Part shown: one piece after another, positions 16,798-24,958 of the stretch
Numbering within the stretch: the first letter of the stretch is position 1
How the letters are laid out: the number at the start of each line of letters is the position of its first letter
Assembly: GCA_039025235.1 (NCBI GenBank)
Contig: JBCCOS010000001.1
Span: forward strand, 309,838-373,837
DNA from: MED-G105 sp039025235
Lineage (GTDB): Bacteria; Pseudomonadota; Alphaproteobacteria; Caulobacterales; Parvularculaceae
DNA: 64,000 nt
Direction: 5' to 3'
Made by a program: the position numbers and the translations under genes
The notes under the pieces: model-generated
What the model saw: only the letters and a program-made list of their open reading frames with translations
Told to the model about the DNA's origin: nothing
Database searches by the model: none

Positions 16798-17895
16798 TTA
16801 ATTTTCGAGTCTCTTCGAAGCGATATTGGCAACATCAAAAGAGAAGTGAGCGGCTTCAGCAGTCTGTATGCACCCTGAGTCGGTCGATCTTTTATTCGAA
16901 AGATCATTTTTGCTTATCAACAAACAGGATCCTGAACGCTCGCGTGAGATTTCTACAGACTGTATGTAATCCGTTTCGTACAAAACGTAAAATGATTGGT
17001 CCTTAGAACTTGCGCGTGGACCGTAACTTACTCTCTCTTCAAGCCCATAACCGGCAGGTTGATTCTTTTGCCATTGCCCAAAGTACCGAAACGGATACCG
17101 TTTTTCTGTTGGCGTCGATAAGGGAGTCAGATTGCCAAAGCCATACCCACTGGCGTTGCCTCTAGAAGTCTGGCCTCGGTATTCAACACGATACTGTTCA
17201 TTTCCGATTCTCACGTTGAATGTTAGCTCTTCATAGGTCTCCTCACAGCCGATCGAGTCGCATTCGGACAACGAAAATTCTATCGCGGAGTCTTGAGATT
17301 TTTTCGCCCGCAAAGCCGCCTTTTTGCTATCCATCCACATAGAAATAGTGGCTGAAGTACATTTCTTTTTAGAGATCCAAGTGTCATTTGTGCAGTATTC
17401 TTTCGAATTCCAAGAATTACCCTTGCCATCTACACATCTGATGAAAAAGAAGCATTCTTCTTCGATAAATGCATCGCCTGTTGTTTCAAAAGGCCCAGAA
17501 AAATCTCCGAAAACCCGGCGGTTTGCCGTTTCATACATTCCGAGACCTGTAGGACGATTGTCTTTCCATCCGCCGTAGTAGACTCTTGCTTGCTTAAATT
17601 TGTTCTGAATACCAGCACTGATGTAGTAACCAACCCCAAAACCATTTGCTTGTCCGTTAGAAGTTTCGCCCTCGTACCGGAAAAGCTCATGGCTGACATT
17701 CCCCTGTTGACGAAACAACAATATGCTATACTGGCCTGTGTTCTCGCATACACCGAAATAACATGTAGATTGGGGTTCATTAGTCTGCGCATATAAAAAT
17801 GTCGGAAGTAATGAGAAATAGGTAGGAATAAAAAGCGCGGCCACAATTTTGTGCAATGCAACTGTAACAAAAGGTTCATTACTCATTTGCGACAT
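16798..17895 (-). CDS. Secreted MORN-repeat-like protein
   Basis: This encodes 365 residues with an N-terminal hydrophobic export signal (ALFIPTYFSLLPTFLYAQ). Two MORN-like stretches are readable: SNGQANGFGVGYY followed by VYYGGWKDNRPTGLGMYE, and RGNASGYGFGNLT followed by FGQWQKNQPAGYGLEE. Between them is a cysteine-rich insertion (FIEEECFFFIRCVDGKG). MORN repeats make flat beta sheets that bind membranes or proteins. The start at 17895 (or ATG 17886) overlaps the end of the protease gene, so it is translationally coupled and likely works with the protease outside the cytosol. Confidence 0.7.
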   Translation of the reverse strand: MSQMSNEPFVTVALHKIVAALFIPTYFSLLPTFLYAQTNEPQSTCYFGVCENTGQYSILLFRQQGNVSHELFRYEGETSNGQANGFGVGYYISAGIQNKFKQARVYYGGWKDNRPTGLGMYETANRRVFGDFSGPFETTGDAFIEEECFFFIRCVDGKGNSWNSKEYCTNDTWISKKKCTSATISMWMDSKKAALRAKKSQDSAIEFSLSECDSIGCEETYEELTFNVRIGNEQYRVEYRGQTSRGNASGYGFGNLTPLSTPTEKRYPFRYFGQWQKNQPAGYGLEERVSYGPRASSKDQSFYVLYETDYIQSVEISRERSGSCLLISKNDLSNKRSTDSGCIQTAEAAHFSFDVANIASKRLEN

Positions 17896-18772
17896 TTTCC
17901 GGATAGCGAGTGATTGAATTCGAAGGGTTGCTGCGAAAATCAGCGATGGCTTCTCGCGCCCATTCGCTTATAGAAGAAACTTTTGTGTAGATACCAGGTT
18001 TATCTGGGCGTGCGCATTGCCCGCCTGTTCCTGTAGTAGTACTAACAATTCCTACAATTAAATTTCCGGATGGCCCTCCTGAAATCATCAAAGGCCCGCC
18101 GCTGTCCCGATTGCACGTATCAATTAGGCCGGCCCGGTAGCCAGCACAGAGGTTTTCTTCATATAAAGGCCAATCCGAAACTTTCTGGCATTCATCACTC
18201 CTCCAAAGGGGCAGGCTGACGCTCAAAAGCTTTTTGGACAAGCGTCCCTTTTCACTTGTATTTCCCCACCCAAATGCCTTCGCGCAATCGCCCGGTCGCT
18301 CCCAATATTCGGCGTCTTCCATAGGGATCATTCTCGGAACAGCGTTTGTATCTATCAAAAATGGTCGGTTCAAAAATACAACTGCAATGTCAAATTGAAG
18401 CGTACTATCATCGTAACGGCCATGGATAGCCACAGATTCAGGTTTTCGTTTTAGCCCTTTAAAGCGGCCAGACCTATCTGGCAATCGAACTTGGAATTCG
18501 CGAATGGTGTCAATTTCGTCGAAGCAGTGTGCTGCTGTCAAAACTAGATCAGTGTTTATGAGAACACCGCCACAAAAATGATCGCCACTTTCACCGGCCA
18601 AACTGACCATCCAGGGAGCAGTTTTGTTGTTGTGAACCTCAATTACTGAATCTTGAAGCAGTACTTGACGGCTAGTAGACCGGTCAAAACAAAACGGTGA
18701 TGATTCACCTGCAGACGGAATAAGCGTAAACATTGCCAAAACGGCGATCAACGCTATCGGAAAAACCTGCAT
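17879..18772 (-). CDS. Secreted trypsin-like serine protease (S1 family)
   Basis: This encodes 297 residues with a Sec signal peptide (about 1-22). The S1 triad is H82 in LTAAHCF, D128 in FDIAVVFL and S224 in CNRDSGGPL. D218, six residues before the Ser, corresponds to chymotrypsin Asp189 and predicts cleavage after Lys or Arg. Cysteines typical of the family are present (FCGG, AAHC, LCAG). Two oddities: the position equal to Gly193 of the oxyanion hole is Arg222, and there is no IVGG activation start before PWMVSL. It lies 34 bases downstream of a lipoprotein gene and overlaps the MORN gene, forming one operon. Confidence 0.92.
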   Translation of the reverse strand: MQVFPIALIAVLAMFTLIPSAGESSPFCFDRSTSRQVLLQDSVIEVHNNKTAPWMVSLAGESGDHFCGGVLINTDLVLTAAHCFDEIDTIREFQVRLPDRSGRFKGLKRKPESVAIHGRYDDSTLQFDIAVVFLNRPFLIDTNAVPRMIPMEDAEYWERPGDCAKAFGWGNTSEKGRLSKKLLSVSLPLWRSDECQKVSDWPLYEENLCAGYRAGLIDTCNRDSGGPLMISGGPSGNLIVGIVSTTTGTGGQCARPDKPGIYTKVSSISEWAREAIADFRSNPSNSITRYPENVANE

Positions 18773-18806
18773 CCCGTCTCCGTGTGATTATGCTCCTAAA
18801 ACAACC

Positions 18807-19658
18807 TTATTCTGGGCTAGGCAGTGGTTCACTATCGCTCGGAACGAAATCCGAGATCTCAAGCTCGACACCAGACCTGCCGCGCTTTTTGTCAATTTTT
18901 AAAAAGCCAACACACGTCGGTATTGGTGTGTCCAGCTCCCTCATTATTTCAATGGTGGTGTCGTTTGTTGCGGTGGCAGAGGCTTCTCCTAGAGCTCTAA
19001 GTTTCGCTGCGACTATTTTCGTGTCAACCTCAACCCCAACACCACGATCACTATCAAGAACAATTTTTCTGTGAATTTTCTTTTCCCGTTTAACAGCGTT
19101 TACAACATAGTATGGCGGCTTGATATCCTCGGCAAAACTATCAAAGTTCGCGAGAAGGTAGTCCTTAACTGATTCACCATTTTTTGCGGGCTTATTTTGA
19201 ATATCATCCAATGAAAGAATATGCAGAGTTGCCCCGGGGGCGCTCACATATTCAATTGTCCAACTCCAAGTAAACCCTTTCTTGTCACCATCACTTGCAT
19301 TGATTTTGAGAAAATCCAGCAATGCTGGACCTTGAGCCGTGCTCACTTTAATTGCATTTTTTGCCCGTGCATCAATGTCTGCACCCACAAATCTGTCAGG
19401 ACTGACCGATGATTGCAAATCATCCACTACAACAATGTTGTCGAACGAATTTGCGCCTCCCTTACGTTTGACAGCCCAGATATCTCCAAGGCGCCAGACG
19501 TCAGATGGGGAAATAGAACAATCATCCACCTCACCGATTGAAGCGCTTTGAGTTTTTCCGCCTTTATCACGCCCATCAGCAGTGGAACGTTCTGTCGACG
19601 CGCAGCTAGACAACAAAACGGTGCTTAACGTTGCAATGGTCAAACGGGATATTTTCAC
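18807..19658 (-). CDS. Lipoprotein with gasdermin-like features (hypothesis)
   Basis: This encodes 283 residues. The signal ends in the lipobox LSSC with Cys19; Ala20 favours the outer membrane. The body is beta-rich: FTWSWTIEYVSAPGATLHIL, PPYYVVNAVKREKKIHRKIV and GVGVEVDTKIV, then TIEIMRELDTPIPTCVGFLK. The order of these strands and the short tail recall bacterial gasdermins as I remember them. At 257-261 is KKRGR, followed by only 22 mainly acidic residues, like the short inhibitory tail that a protease removes in gasdermins. The next gene is a protease with Lys/Arg specificity. Gasdermins are normally cytosolic, so export is a discrepancy. The family is not proven; it could be another lipoprotein fold. 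Confidence 0.6.
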   Translation of the reverse strand: MKISRLTIATLSTVLLSSCASTERSTADGRDKGGKTQSASIGEVDDCSISPSDVWRLGDIWAVKRKGGANSFDNIVVVDDLQSSVSPDRFVGADIDARAKNAIKVSTAQGPALLDFLKINASDGDKKGFTWSWTIEYVSAPGATLHILSLDDIQNKPAKNGESVKDYLLANFDSFAEDIKPPYYVVNAVKREKKIHRKIVLDSDRGVGVEVDTKIVAAKLRALGEASATATNDTTIEIMRELDTPIPTCVGFLKIDKKRGRSGVELEISDFVPSDSEPLPSPE

Positions 19659-19789
19659 GTATAGCCCCCTCTATCTTGTAGACTACTTATAGTCCAAAGT
19701 ATCAGACGTCGCAATCCCGAAAGAATTGTTGGGGCATAAAGCTACATCTATAACTCGGCACCCCCAGCTGATAGTAAAAGGATTATTTG

Positions 19790-21139
19790 ATGGATAGGCG
19801 GGAGTTTCTTAAAAATATTGCGCTGTTATCAACTGGTGCCTCGCTCGTTGGATGCGTCAATACGAGATCGCCCTTAAGCACGCAACCTCTACAAGTTGAT
19901 CCCGCTGAAGAAGACGTGCTGGCAACTATGTTTGAACAGCTGACGAATTCTGGCGGGGCCGAGTTGGAATGCCTCACCTGTTCGCCAATTGGGTCAAAAA
20001 AGCGAGGACGCGCGGAGTTATCGGAAGGCGAAGAATATCGAACACGCATCCCGAAATTAGATTCAAGCTTAAGTGAAACACTAAAACAGCGCGTAAAGTA
20101 TTGGCAGCTGGATCTCGATGATAAGCCACTACCATATTGGGCTGATAATCAAAATCAGCCTGACTACTACTTTTTTAGCAAACATTATTCGAATGAATAC
20201 GAAAAATTTGAATTAAATAATGATGTTCTAAAAGTCTTAGCAGAACGCAATTCGTTTGCGTTTGCTGACGTTAGGGACGTACGAATAATCGGACTGCGAG
20301 GTTGTGAATTAGACGACCAGTCATTGATGAGTGACTGGCAACTCAGTCATCGTCTTCGAGTCGTAAAACCAGATCACAAAAATAGGCGATGTTTGATTGG
20401 AGTTTGGCGTCCGCAGTCTGGCGAGATAAGACTCTTTTCAGCATCAACTGTTCCGCAAGCATCCAATATGTTTGCCTCCTTGGCCAGCCAAGGCTCGACT
20501 TGTAGTTTATTGCCTACAGGGTTGTATCGGTACAGATTAGGTATTCACAACGCGAAAAGACGACCCCAACCTGGGGCGCTCCGCATTGACGAAAAATATG
20601 TTGTCCTAAGAACAACAACAGACTTGAAATATGACGTTTTTAGTAAACACGACTATTGGACACGTGGAAGTTATCACAACATACATTCTGCAACTAACGG
20701 AGTTGGCGCCATAAAATTTGATTCCTCTGGATGCCAAGTCATTCGAGGCTCGTACAATAGCGCGAGGACTCTTGGTACAAATGAGTGGGCTATTTTCCAA
20801 AAATCCGCAGGCTTGGTTAGCGATGATGGAACTGCCTTTGCGGCGGAAAAGCCTGGCGAAGGTACATACGAATATATGTTGTTAACTGCTGCAGAAGCGG
20901 CACTGGCATATCATTCAAGTTCAGATTTCAATGAGACATACTATCCCCTAAGGCATGGGAGTAGTGGCGAACGCGTACTTAAGATGCGCGAGTTCCTATA
21001 TTCTAATCACCCTGTGGTTGTAGGGAAAAAGCCACCTCGTCCTACGGATAATTTTGATTGGTGGACGTCATTTGCGGTGTTGCAGCAGCACAAAATATCC
21101 GATGCTAAGGAATATATCTCAACAATTTGGAACACTTAG
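19790..21139 (+). CDS. Tat-exported lipoprotein with L,D-transpeptidase-like and peptidoglycan-binding features
   Basis: This encodes 449 residues from ATG 19790 (AAGGA site upstream). The signal has a Tat motif RREFLK (3-8) and a lipobox ending in Cys22. KKRGR occurs at 70-74. Around 299-316, H299 and SSGCQ (312-316) resemble the His and Ser-x-Gly-Cys pattern of YkuD L,D-transpeptidases, with Cys315 as candidate nucleophile. The C-terminus (PLRHGSSGERVLKMREFL and later WWTSFAVLQQHK) looks like a PG_binding_1 domain. It is divergent from the protease operon and opens a rightward operon, so it probably acts at the cell wall. The enzyme assignment is tentative. Confidence 0.65.
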   Translation: MDRREFLKNIALLSTGASLVGCVNTRSPLSTQPLQVDPAEEDVLATMFEQLTNSGGAELECLTCSPIGSKKRGRAELSEGEEYRTRIPKLDSSLSETLKQRVKYWQLDLDDKPLPYWADNQNQPDYYFFSKHYSNEYEKFELNNDVLKVLAERNSFAFADVRDVRIIGLRGCELDDQSLMSDWQLSHRLRVVKPDHKNRRCLIGVWRPQSGEIRLFSASTVPQASNMFASLASQGSTCSLLPTGLYRYRLGIHNAKRRPQPGALRIDEKYVVLRTTTDLKYDVFSKHDYWTRGSYHNIHSATNGVGAIKFDSSGCQVIRGSYNSARTLGTNEWAIFQKSAGLVSDDGTAFAAEKPGEGTYEYMLLTAAEAALAYHSSSDFNETYYPLRHGSSGERVLKMREFLYSNHPVVVGKKPPRPTDNFDWWTSFAVLQQHKISDAKEYISTIWNT

Positions 21140-21148
21140 GGGGCGGCA

Positions 21149-22024
21149 ATGCAATTCAATCTCTCCGTAAACAATACACGACGCCACTTTTTGAAAAGTG
21201 GAATTGCAACCTGCGGATTGTGCAGTGGTGTTTTAAGCGCGACGCCAACAAGAGTACTAGCCGCAAGCCGCCCCTCACGTGGTTGTTGGTTCGCGCCAGA
21301 CGATTTCAATACAAGAAACCTTGTAACGAGAAGCGTAAAAACAATTCTTACAGGAACAGAACAATCCTCGTTCTTAGACAGCACCGGAAAAACAGATGTT
21401 GATAGGTTAGTTGGCAATTCATTGTTAGAATTGGGACGTTTCTGTGATTTGTTTCCAGGATTTAATTTTTATAATGATGAAAATTGTTGGAATGCCGGGG
21501 CGACAACGCTCGATACATCGGATAAAAAAGGCACCATACTATACGGCGTCAATTTACTTAAACAGCAACTATCTCGCACAAATGGAGGGTTCGTTGCATT
21601 CTTAGGGATTTGTGCGCACGAATTTGCCCATATGATTCAATTTAAATATGATCTTGATCTGGCGATAGAAGATAAGTATCCGAAGCACTGTATCGAGCTG
21701 CATGCGGATTTTTTTGCAGGTTTTTTTATTAGCCATTACCAAGCGAATAATGCAACTACGCCAACCACATCAATTATTGATGCGTGGAGGGATCTAGAAG
21801 AGGTCGGCGGTTGCTTTAACAAAAAGCAAACACATGGCACGATGGAGCAGAGACTGCGTGCGATAGATCTTGGGGGAGCTTTTTACAGCGCTCATACATT
21901 CGCGAAAGCTGGAGGAATACTTGGATTACCTCCTGAAGAAAACAATTATGAATACGAAGATGCAAAGCTATGGGAAGCCGCAATAGTTGAAGGCCTTAAG
22001 TCGTTGGACCTACTAAAACAGTAG
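21149..22024 (+). CDS. Tat-exported zinc metalloprotease
   Basis: This encodes 291 residues, starting 9 bases after the previous stop. The Tat signal has RRHFLK at 11-16 and a hydrophobic stretch to about residue 39. The zinc site is HEFAH at 157-161, with a third ligand from ELHADFFAG (E183 or D187), the layout of M48-like and neutral zinc metallopeptidases. Residues of about 60-150 contain several cysteines. Tat export suggests folding and metal loading in the cytosol. It is co-transcribed with the peptidoglycan-binding lipoprotein. Confidence 0.85.
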   Translation: MQFNLSVNNTRRHFLKSGIATCGLCSGVLSATPTRVLAASRPSRGCWFAPDDFNTRNLVTRSVKTILTGTEQSSFLDSTGKTDVDRLVGNSLLELGRFCDLFPGFNFYNDENCWNAGATTLDTSDKKGTILYGVNLLKQQLSRTNGGFVAFLGICAHEFAHMIQFKYDLDLAIEDKYPKHCIELHADFFAGFFISHYQANNATTPTTSIIDAWRDLEEVGGCFNKKQTHGTMEQRLRAIDLGGAFYSAHTFAKAGGILGLPPEENNYEYEDAKLWEAAIVEGLKSLDLLKQ

Positions 22025-22081
22025 AATCTTGGGGAAAATACAACTCTCGCCCACGTCAACCTGATCATAAGGATCTTGGCA

Positions 22082-22720
22082 ATGGATAAGCTAAAAATAC
22101 CCTCATTAGTTGCGGTCTTTTTTTCATTAATACCTCCTACGAAAGTGGCGTTTTCCGCGACAGTAGACTCCAAAGAAAATCTACCGATTACTTTAGAGTT
22201 GCATCGTATTGGTACATATTCAGAAAGGGAAAAATTTTCGAAAGAAAATAATCTTTTTTCAATTAGCTCAATTGGACTCAGTTTTTTATCAGATCGCGGT
22301 ATCGTATCACCTGGAAAAAAGATTGCGGGCGAAGGTAACGTTAGTGAGCGACAAGAAGCTGAAAGATTTAAATTTGGCGAATTTCTAATTGTTTGCTTTC
22401 GTGTACGTGAGACGATGAAAGTCAGGCTCCTTGATCTTGCTCCAAGCGGACGTTCACAACAGATTTTTCCAGGTGGGGTAAATTCAGTAGAGGTTAACCC
22501 TCGAGGCACTTATTGCCTAGGCGACGATAAGTCTTCAATGGCCTTGCAACTTGATGAAGAATCGGGTGTTGGGTTGGGCAAAATTTATATTCTTGGTGCC
22601 TCTGATGGGGAGCCTTCAATAACACCACGCCGATATTCTATTCCAGGCGTTACTAGCGGAACGGGCGATGCTGCAACTAAGCGTTTTGAATCATGGCATC
22701 AATATGATGTTTCCAAATAA
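22082..22720 (+). CDS. Secreted protein of unknown function
   Basis: This encodes 212 residues from ATG 22082, with AAGGA 9 bases upstream; a TTG six bases earlier is less likely. A Sec signal spans about 1-25 (VAVFFSLIPPTKVAFSA). The mature part looks beta-rich, with no enzymatic motif seen. It is the third gene of the rightward operon, 57 bases after the metalloprotease, and it ends just before a convergent secreted protein. Confidence 0.65.
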   Translation: MDKLKIPSLVAVFFSLIPPTKVAFSATVDSKENLPITLELHRIGTYSEREKFSKENNLFSISSIGLSFLSDRGIVSPGKKIAGEGNVSERQEAERFKFGEFLIVCFRVRETMKVRLLDLAPSGRSQQIFPGGVNSVEVNPRGTYCLGDDKSSMALQLDEESGVGLGKIYILGASDGEPSITPRRYSIPGVTSGTGDAATKRFESWHQYDVSK

Positions 22721-22724
22721 AAAA

Positions 22725-23528
22725 TCAATCCTCTTCTAACGTTGATGAATTGTTGTTTTCCAATTGGAGTTCAATCACTCCGGCAGGGCAATCAGACATA
22801 AGAGAAATTTCTTCTCCAACGACCAAAGCGAACTTGCCTAAGCTAACTGTACGATCATAAGGGATATTCTTGACGAATTCGCCATTTACCATCTCAGTTA
22901 GAGCTCTCTCCGCTTCCTGCCCATCGATGGCATAACTAGAAGATTTGCTTTGAAAATGATTATTGTCAACAAGAATCGATTGCGGCAACACACCATCTGT
23001 GCCGGTGCTTATTCTTATAGCAACGGGATTGCGCCGCGCATCCAGTTCAACTGTGATGAATGTGTCAAAATCGGATGAAATTCGAGCATAGCAATTCTTA
23101 CGCTCTTCGGCTTCCCATTCGGTTTCATATCTTTTCTCATTGAGTTCCAATCGAGGAGTTAAACTTGGACACTCTAGCTCTGACTGATACGCCTTAAGAT
23201 GCCACACTTGAGAAAATACACCACCGAGGGTTCCAAAAGGGAGCCCCCAACAAATTGCCTCCGTTTGCGGATTGATACCGGAATTTGCCAATGCGGTTTT
23301 TAGTTCTTGGTGAGATGGATCGTTTAGGTTCTGATCATCAAGATACTTCAAAGTCGCGCTTAGTAGCTCGCACCTATGCATTTGCGCATCTGATCCGGCT
23401 TGGGGCACGCGCTGCCGATTACAATTTTTGTCTATTTCGTAACCTACTTCTTGCGCAAAAGAATTGGAAAGAAGCCCCGAAAACACAATAAGCCCAACAC
23501 CAGCAATGAATTTGACCACCATGCTCAT
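22725..23528 (-). CDS. Secreted protein of unknown function, convergent
   Basis: This encodes 267 residues with a clear signal peptide (FIAGVGLIVFSGLLSNSFAQ). The mature part has six or so cysteines (KNCNRQR, MHRCELL, AICWGLP, LECPSL, KNCYAR, DCPAG) suited to disulfides in the periplasm, and a closing strand ALVVGEEISLMS. No family recognised. It is convergent with the rightward operon at 4 bases and shares its A+T-rich composition, so it probably belongs to the same exported-protein locus. Confidence 0.65.
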   Translation of the reverse strand: MSMVVKFIAGVGLIVFSGLLSNSFAQEVGYEIDKNCNRQRVPQAGSDAQMHRCELLSATLKYLDDQNLNDPSHQELKTALANSGINPQTEAICWGLPFGTLGGVFSQVWHLKAYQSELECPSLTPRLELNEKRYETEWEAEERKNCYARISSDFDTFITVELDARRNPVAIRISTGTDGVLPQSILVDNNHFQSKSSSYAIDGQEAERALTEMVNGEFVKNIPYDRTVSLGKFALVVGEEISLMSDCPAGVIELQLENNNSSTLEED

Positions 23529-24264
23529 ATCCCCGTACTATTCTTCTTACGAGTCCCTAAATCGACAAATGCAACATTGATCTGTTAGCAGAATTACACG
23601 CAAATTTCCAATATGTTCCATTTAAGCCCTAGATAGTCTGAATGTACTCCTAGTATTCTCGCAAAAAAGAATCATTCACCTTCGGACGTTCCCGAATCCC
23701 ACATTTGCGGAAGGTTTGTGTTCTAATTTGGGGGCTTTAAACCTCTTGCCACGACAAGCTAGTAATAGTTTTATACGTCCCGACCTGTAACAAGAGGTTT
23801 AAACTCGCCGCAAGTTAGGACACTTACGTTTTGGTAGCTTACCGTTTGTTTAGCGTCATTTGCGGGCAACGTCCGGGCAACGACGAACGCTTCATTATCA
23901 GTGTTTATGCGACGTTGCGCTACGATGGGCTACGTTACGCAACGATAAATGCCTCAAAAACTCAATGGCTTAGGATTTTTGGGGTACCCTCCGAAGGCAG
24001 AGGCCAGAAATTTAACATCTGAAAATTCAATTTCCGAGTTTGCGCACAAAGCTGCCGTTCTGAATTTGACATAGAATGTCGTCTTTTGGCGAACTCCTGC
24101 CGAAGCCCAAGCGTCTGCTTTGAGCGTCTTGAGCCTCTGGCTAAGGCAAATTACAACAGTTTCCGGACGTTCGTTTTGATCAGGCAATGACTGCTTAGGG
24201 CCAAAATCGCTTATTGACGTACTCAAATGGTGTTTCCCTACAAAATAATGTAGTCGCCCCCTCC
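23529..24264. other. Gene-poor stretch with a perfect 13-bp inverted repeat
   Basis: TTTAAACCTCTTG at 23736-23748 is exactly inverted as CAAGAGGTTTAAA at 23791-23803, with 42 bases between. Further right, 23,870-23,960 has many CGTTGCG/TACGTTACGC-like short repeats. Frames of 63-90 codons here do not look coding. The inverted repeat could be a recombination or transposon end or an attenuator. Confidence 0.45.
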
Positions 24265-24441
24265 CTAGAGGAGAGGGCCACGCGCTCTTGAACCCAATTC
24301 ATGACGAATGGCTGCAATGCGTATTTGTTTTTCTGTGCGCTGGCTTTGGTTCGCAGCAGGTGTCTTAAATGCCTGACCGAGCAATCCGCGCAGTTCTTCA
24401 CGGCTTTTGGTTTTGAGATCTAATTGAGAAATAAGCGACAT
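24265..24441 (-). CDS. Small protein, 58 residues, with hairpin at ribosome site
   Basis: The frame starts MSLISQLDLKTKSREELRGL at ATG 24439-24441 and ends at TAG 24265. A perfect AGGAGG lies 7 bases before the ATG. In the mRNA, CCTCC about 13 bases upstream can pair with this GGAGG and hide it (CCTCCGAAAACAAGGAGG). The product is basic and helical, with a regular SREELRGLLGQAFK part, like small mobile-element proteins. The strong site makes it a convincing gene though no family is known. Confidence 0.6.
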   Translation of the reverse strand: MSLISQLDLKTKSREELRGLLGQAFKTPAANQSQRTEKQIRIAAIRHELGSRARGPLL

Positions 24442-24460
24442 AATGTGTCCTCCTTGTTTT
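24442..24460 (-). promoter_or_regulatory. Hairpin that can mask a Shine-Dalgarno site
   Basis: On the minus strand CCTCC and GGAGG flank an 8-base loop directly in front of the small gene at 24,265-24,441. The GGAGG arm is the ribosome site itself. This could control translation through a protein, RNA or temperature. Confidence 0.45.
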
Positions 24461-24802
24461 CGGAGGCCCCGGCTATCGGAGCCTTTCTAGGCCCCGCACA
24501 TCCATATCGCTCATTGAAAGGCGCATAGATGGCCGCGGTTGAACGAAACAAGGTTGGTCACAATATCTATGGTGGTTACTTCTCTACTCAGAGCTTTAGA
24601 GAAGATTGAATTGCATGGGTTGATCGAAAAAGGAATTGAATACCTGCAAAATCGAAATGTGAGCTGGATAAAAATTTGCCAGCTTACGCTGACATTTTTC
24701 TTTTGGGTGAAGAGCCGTTTCAAACCCTCCAAAGCAGAAACTTTTGGAAAGTACTGGAGAGATGAGCGCACACGCCCGGTTTCTGTCGAATGTGCTGAAA
24801 AG

Positions 24803-24829
24803 CGGCCTACGATTTGTGAAGGCCGTTTT
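24803..24829 (+). terminator. Possible Rho-independent terminator
   Basis: CGGCCT at 24803-24808 pairs with AGGCCG at 24820-24825 and is followed by TTTT. It precedes the small frame at 24857 and the recombinase-like gene at 24955, and may end transcription arriving from the left. Confidence 0.4.
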
Positions 24830-24856
24830 CATCCCATCCGAAGCAGAAACCTAGCA

Positions 24857-24958
24857 ATGGATTCCAGTAAAGAAATAACTTGTAATATCGGAGTTTCGGT
24901 TACTATTATTAATCCTACTACAGATAATAATAACTTTATTATTGATAATGGACTATGA
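24857..24958 (+). CDS. Possible 33-residue peptide coupled to recombinase-like gene
   Basis: The frame MDSSKEITCNIGVSVTI... ends with TGA overlapping the ATG of the next gene (ATGA). The overlap suggests coupling. It could also be the end of a longer frame that opens with TTG at 24539. No ribosome site is clear. Confidence 0.25.
   Translation: MDSSKEITCNIGVSVTIINPTTDNNNFIIDNGL

Noticed and set aside
16886..16905. GATCTTT/AAAGATC hairpin followed by ATTTTT, like a terminator
   Set aside because: It lies inside the coding part of the MORN-type gene and on balance is a chance hairpin.
23954..24226. 90-codon minus-strand frame
   Set aside because: No ribosome site, no domain pattern and it overlaps short-repeat sequence; kept as unassigned.
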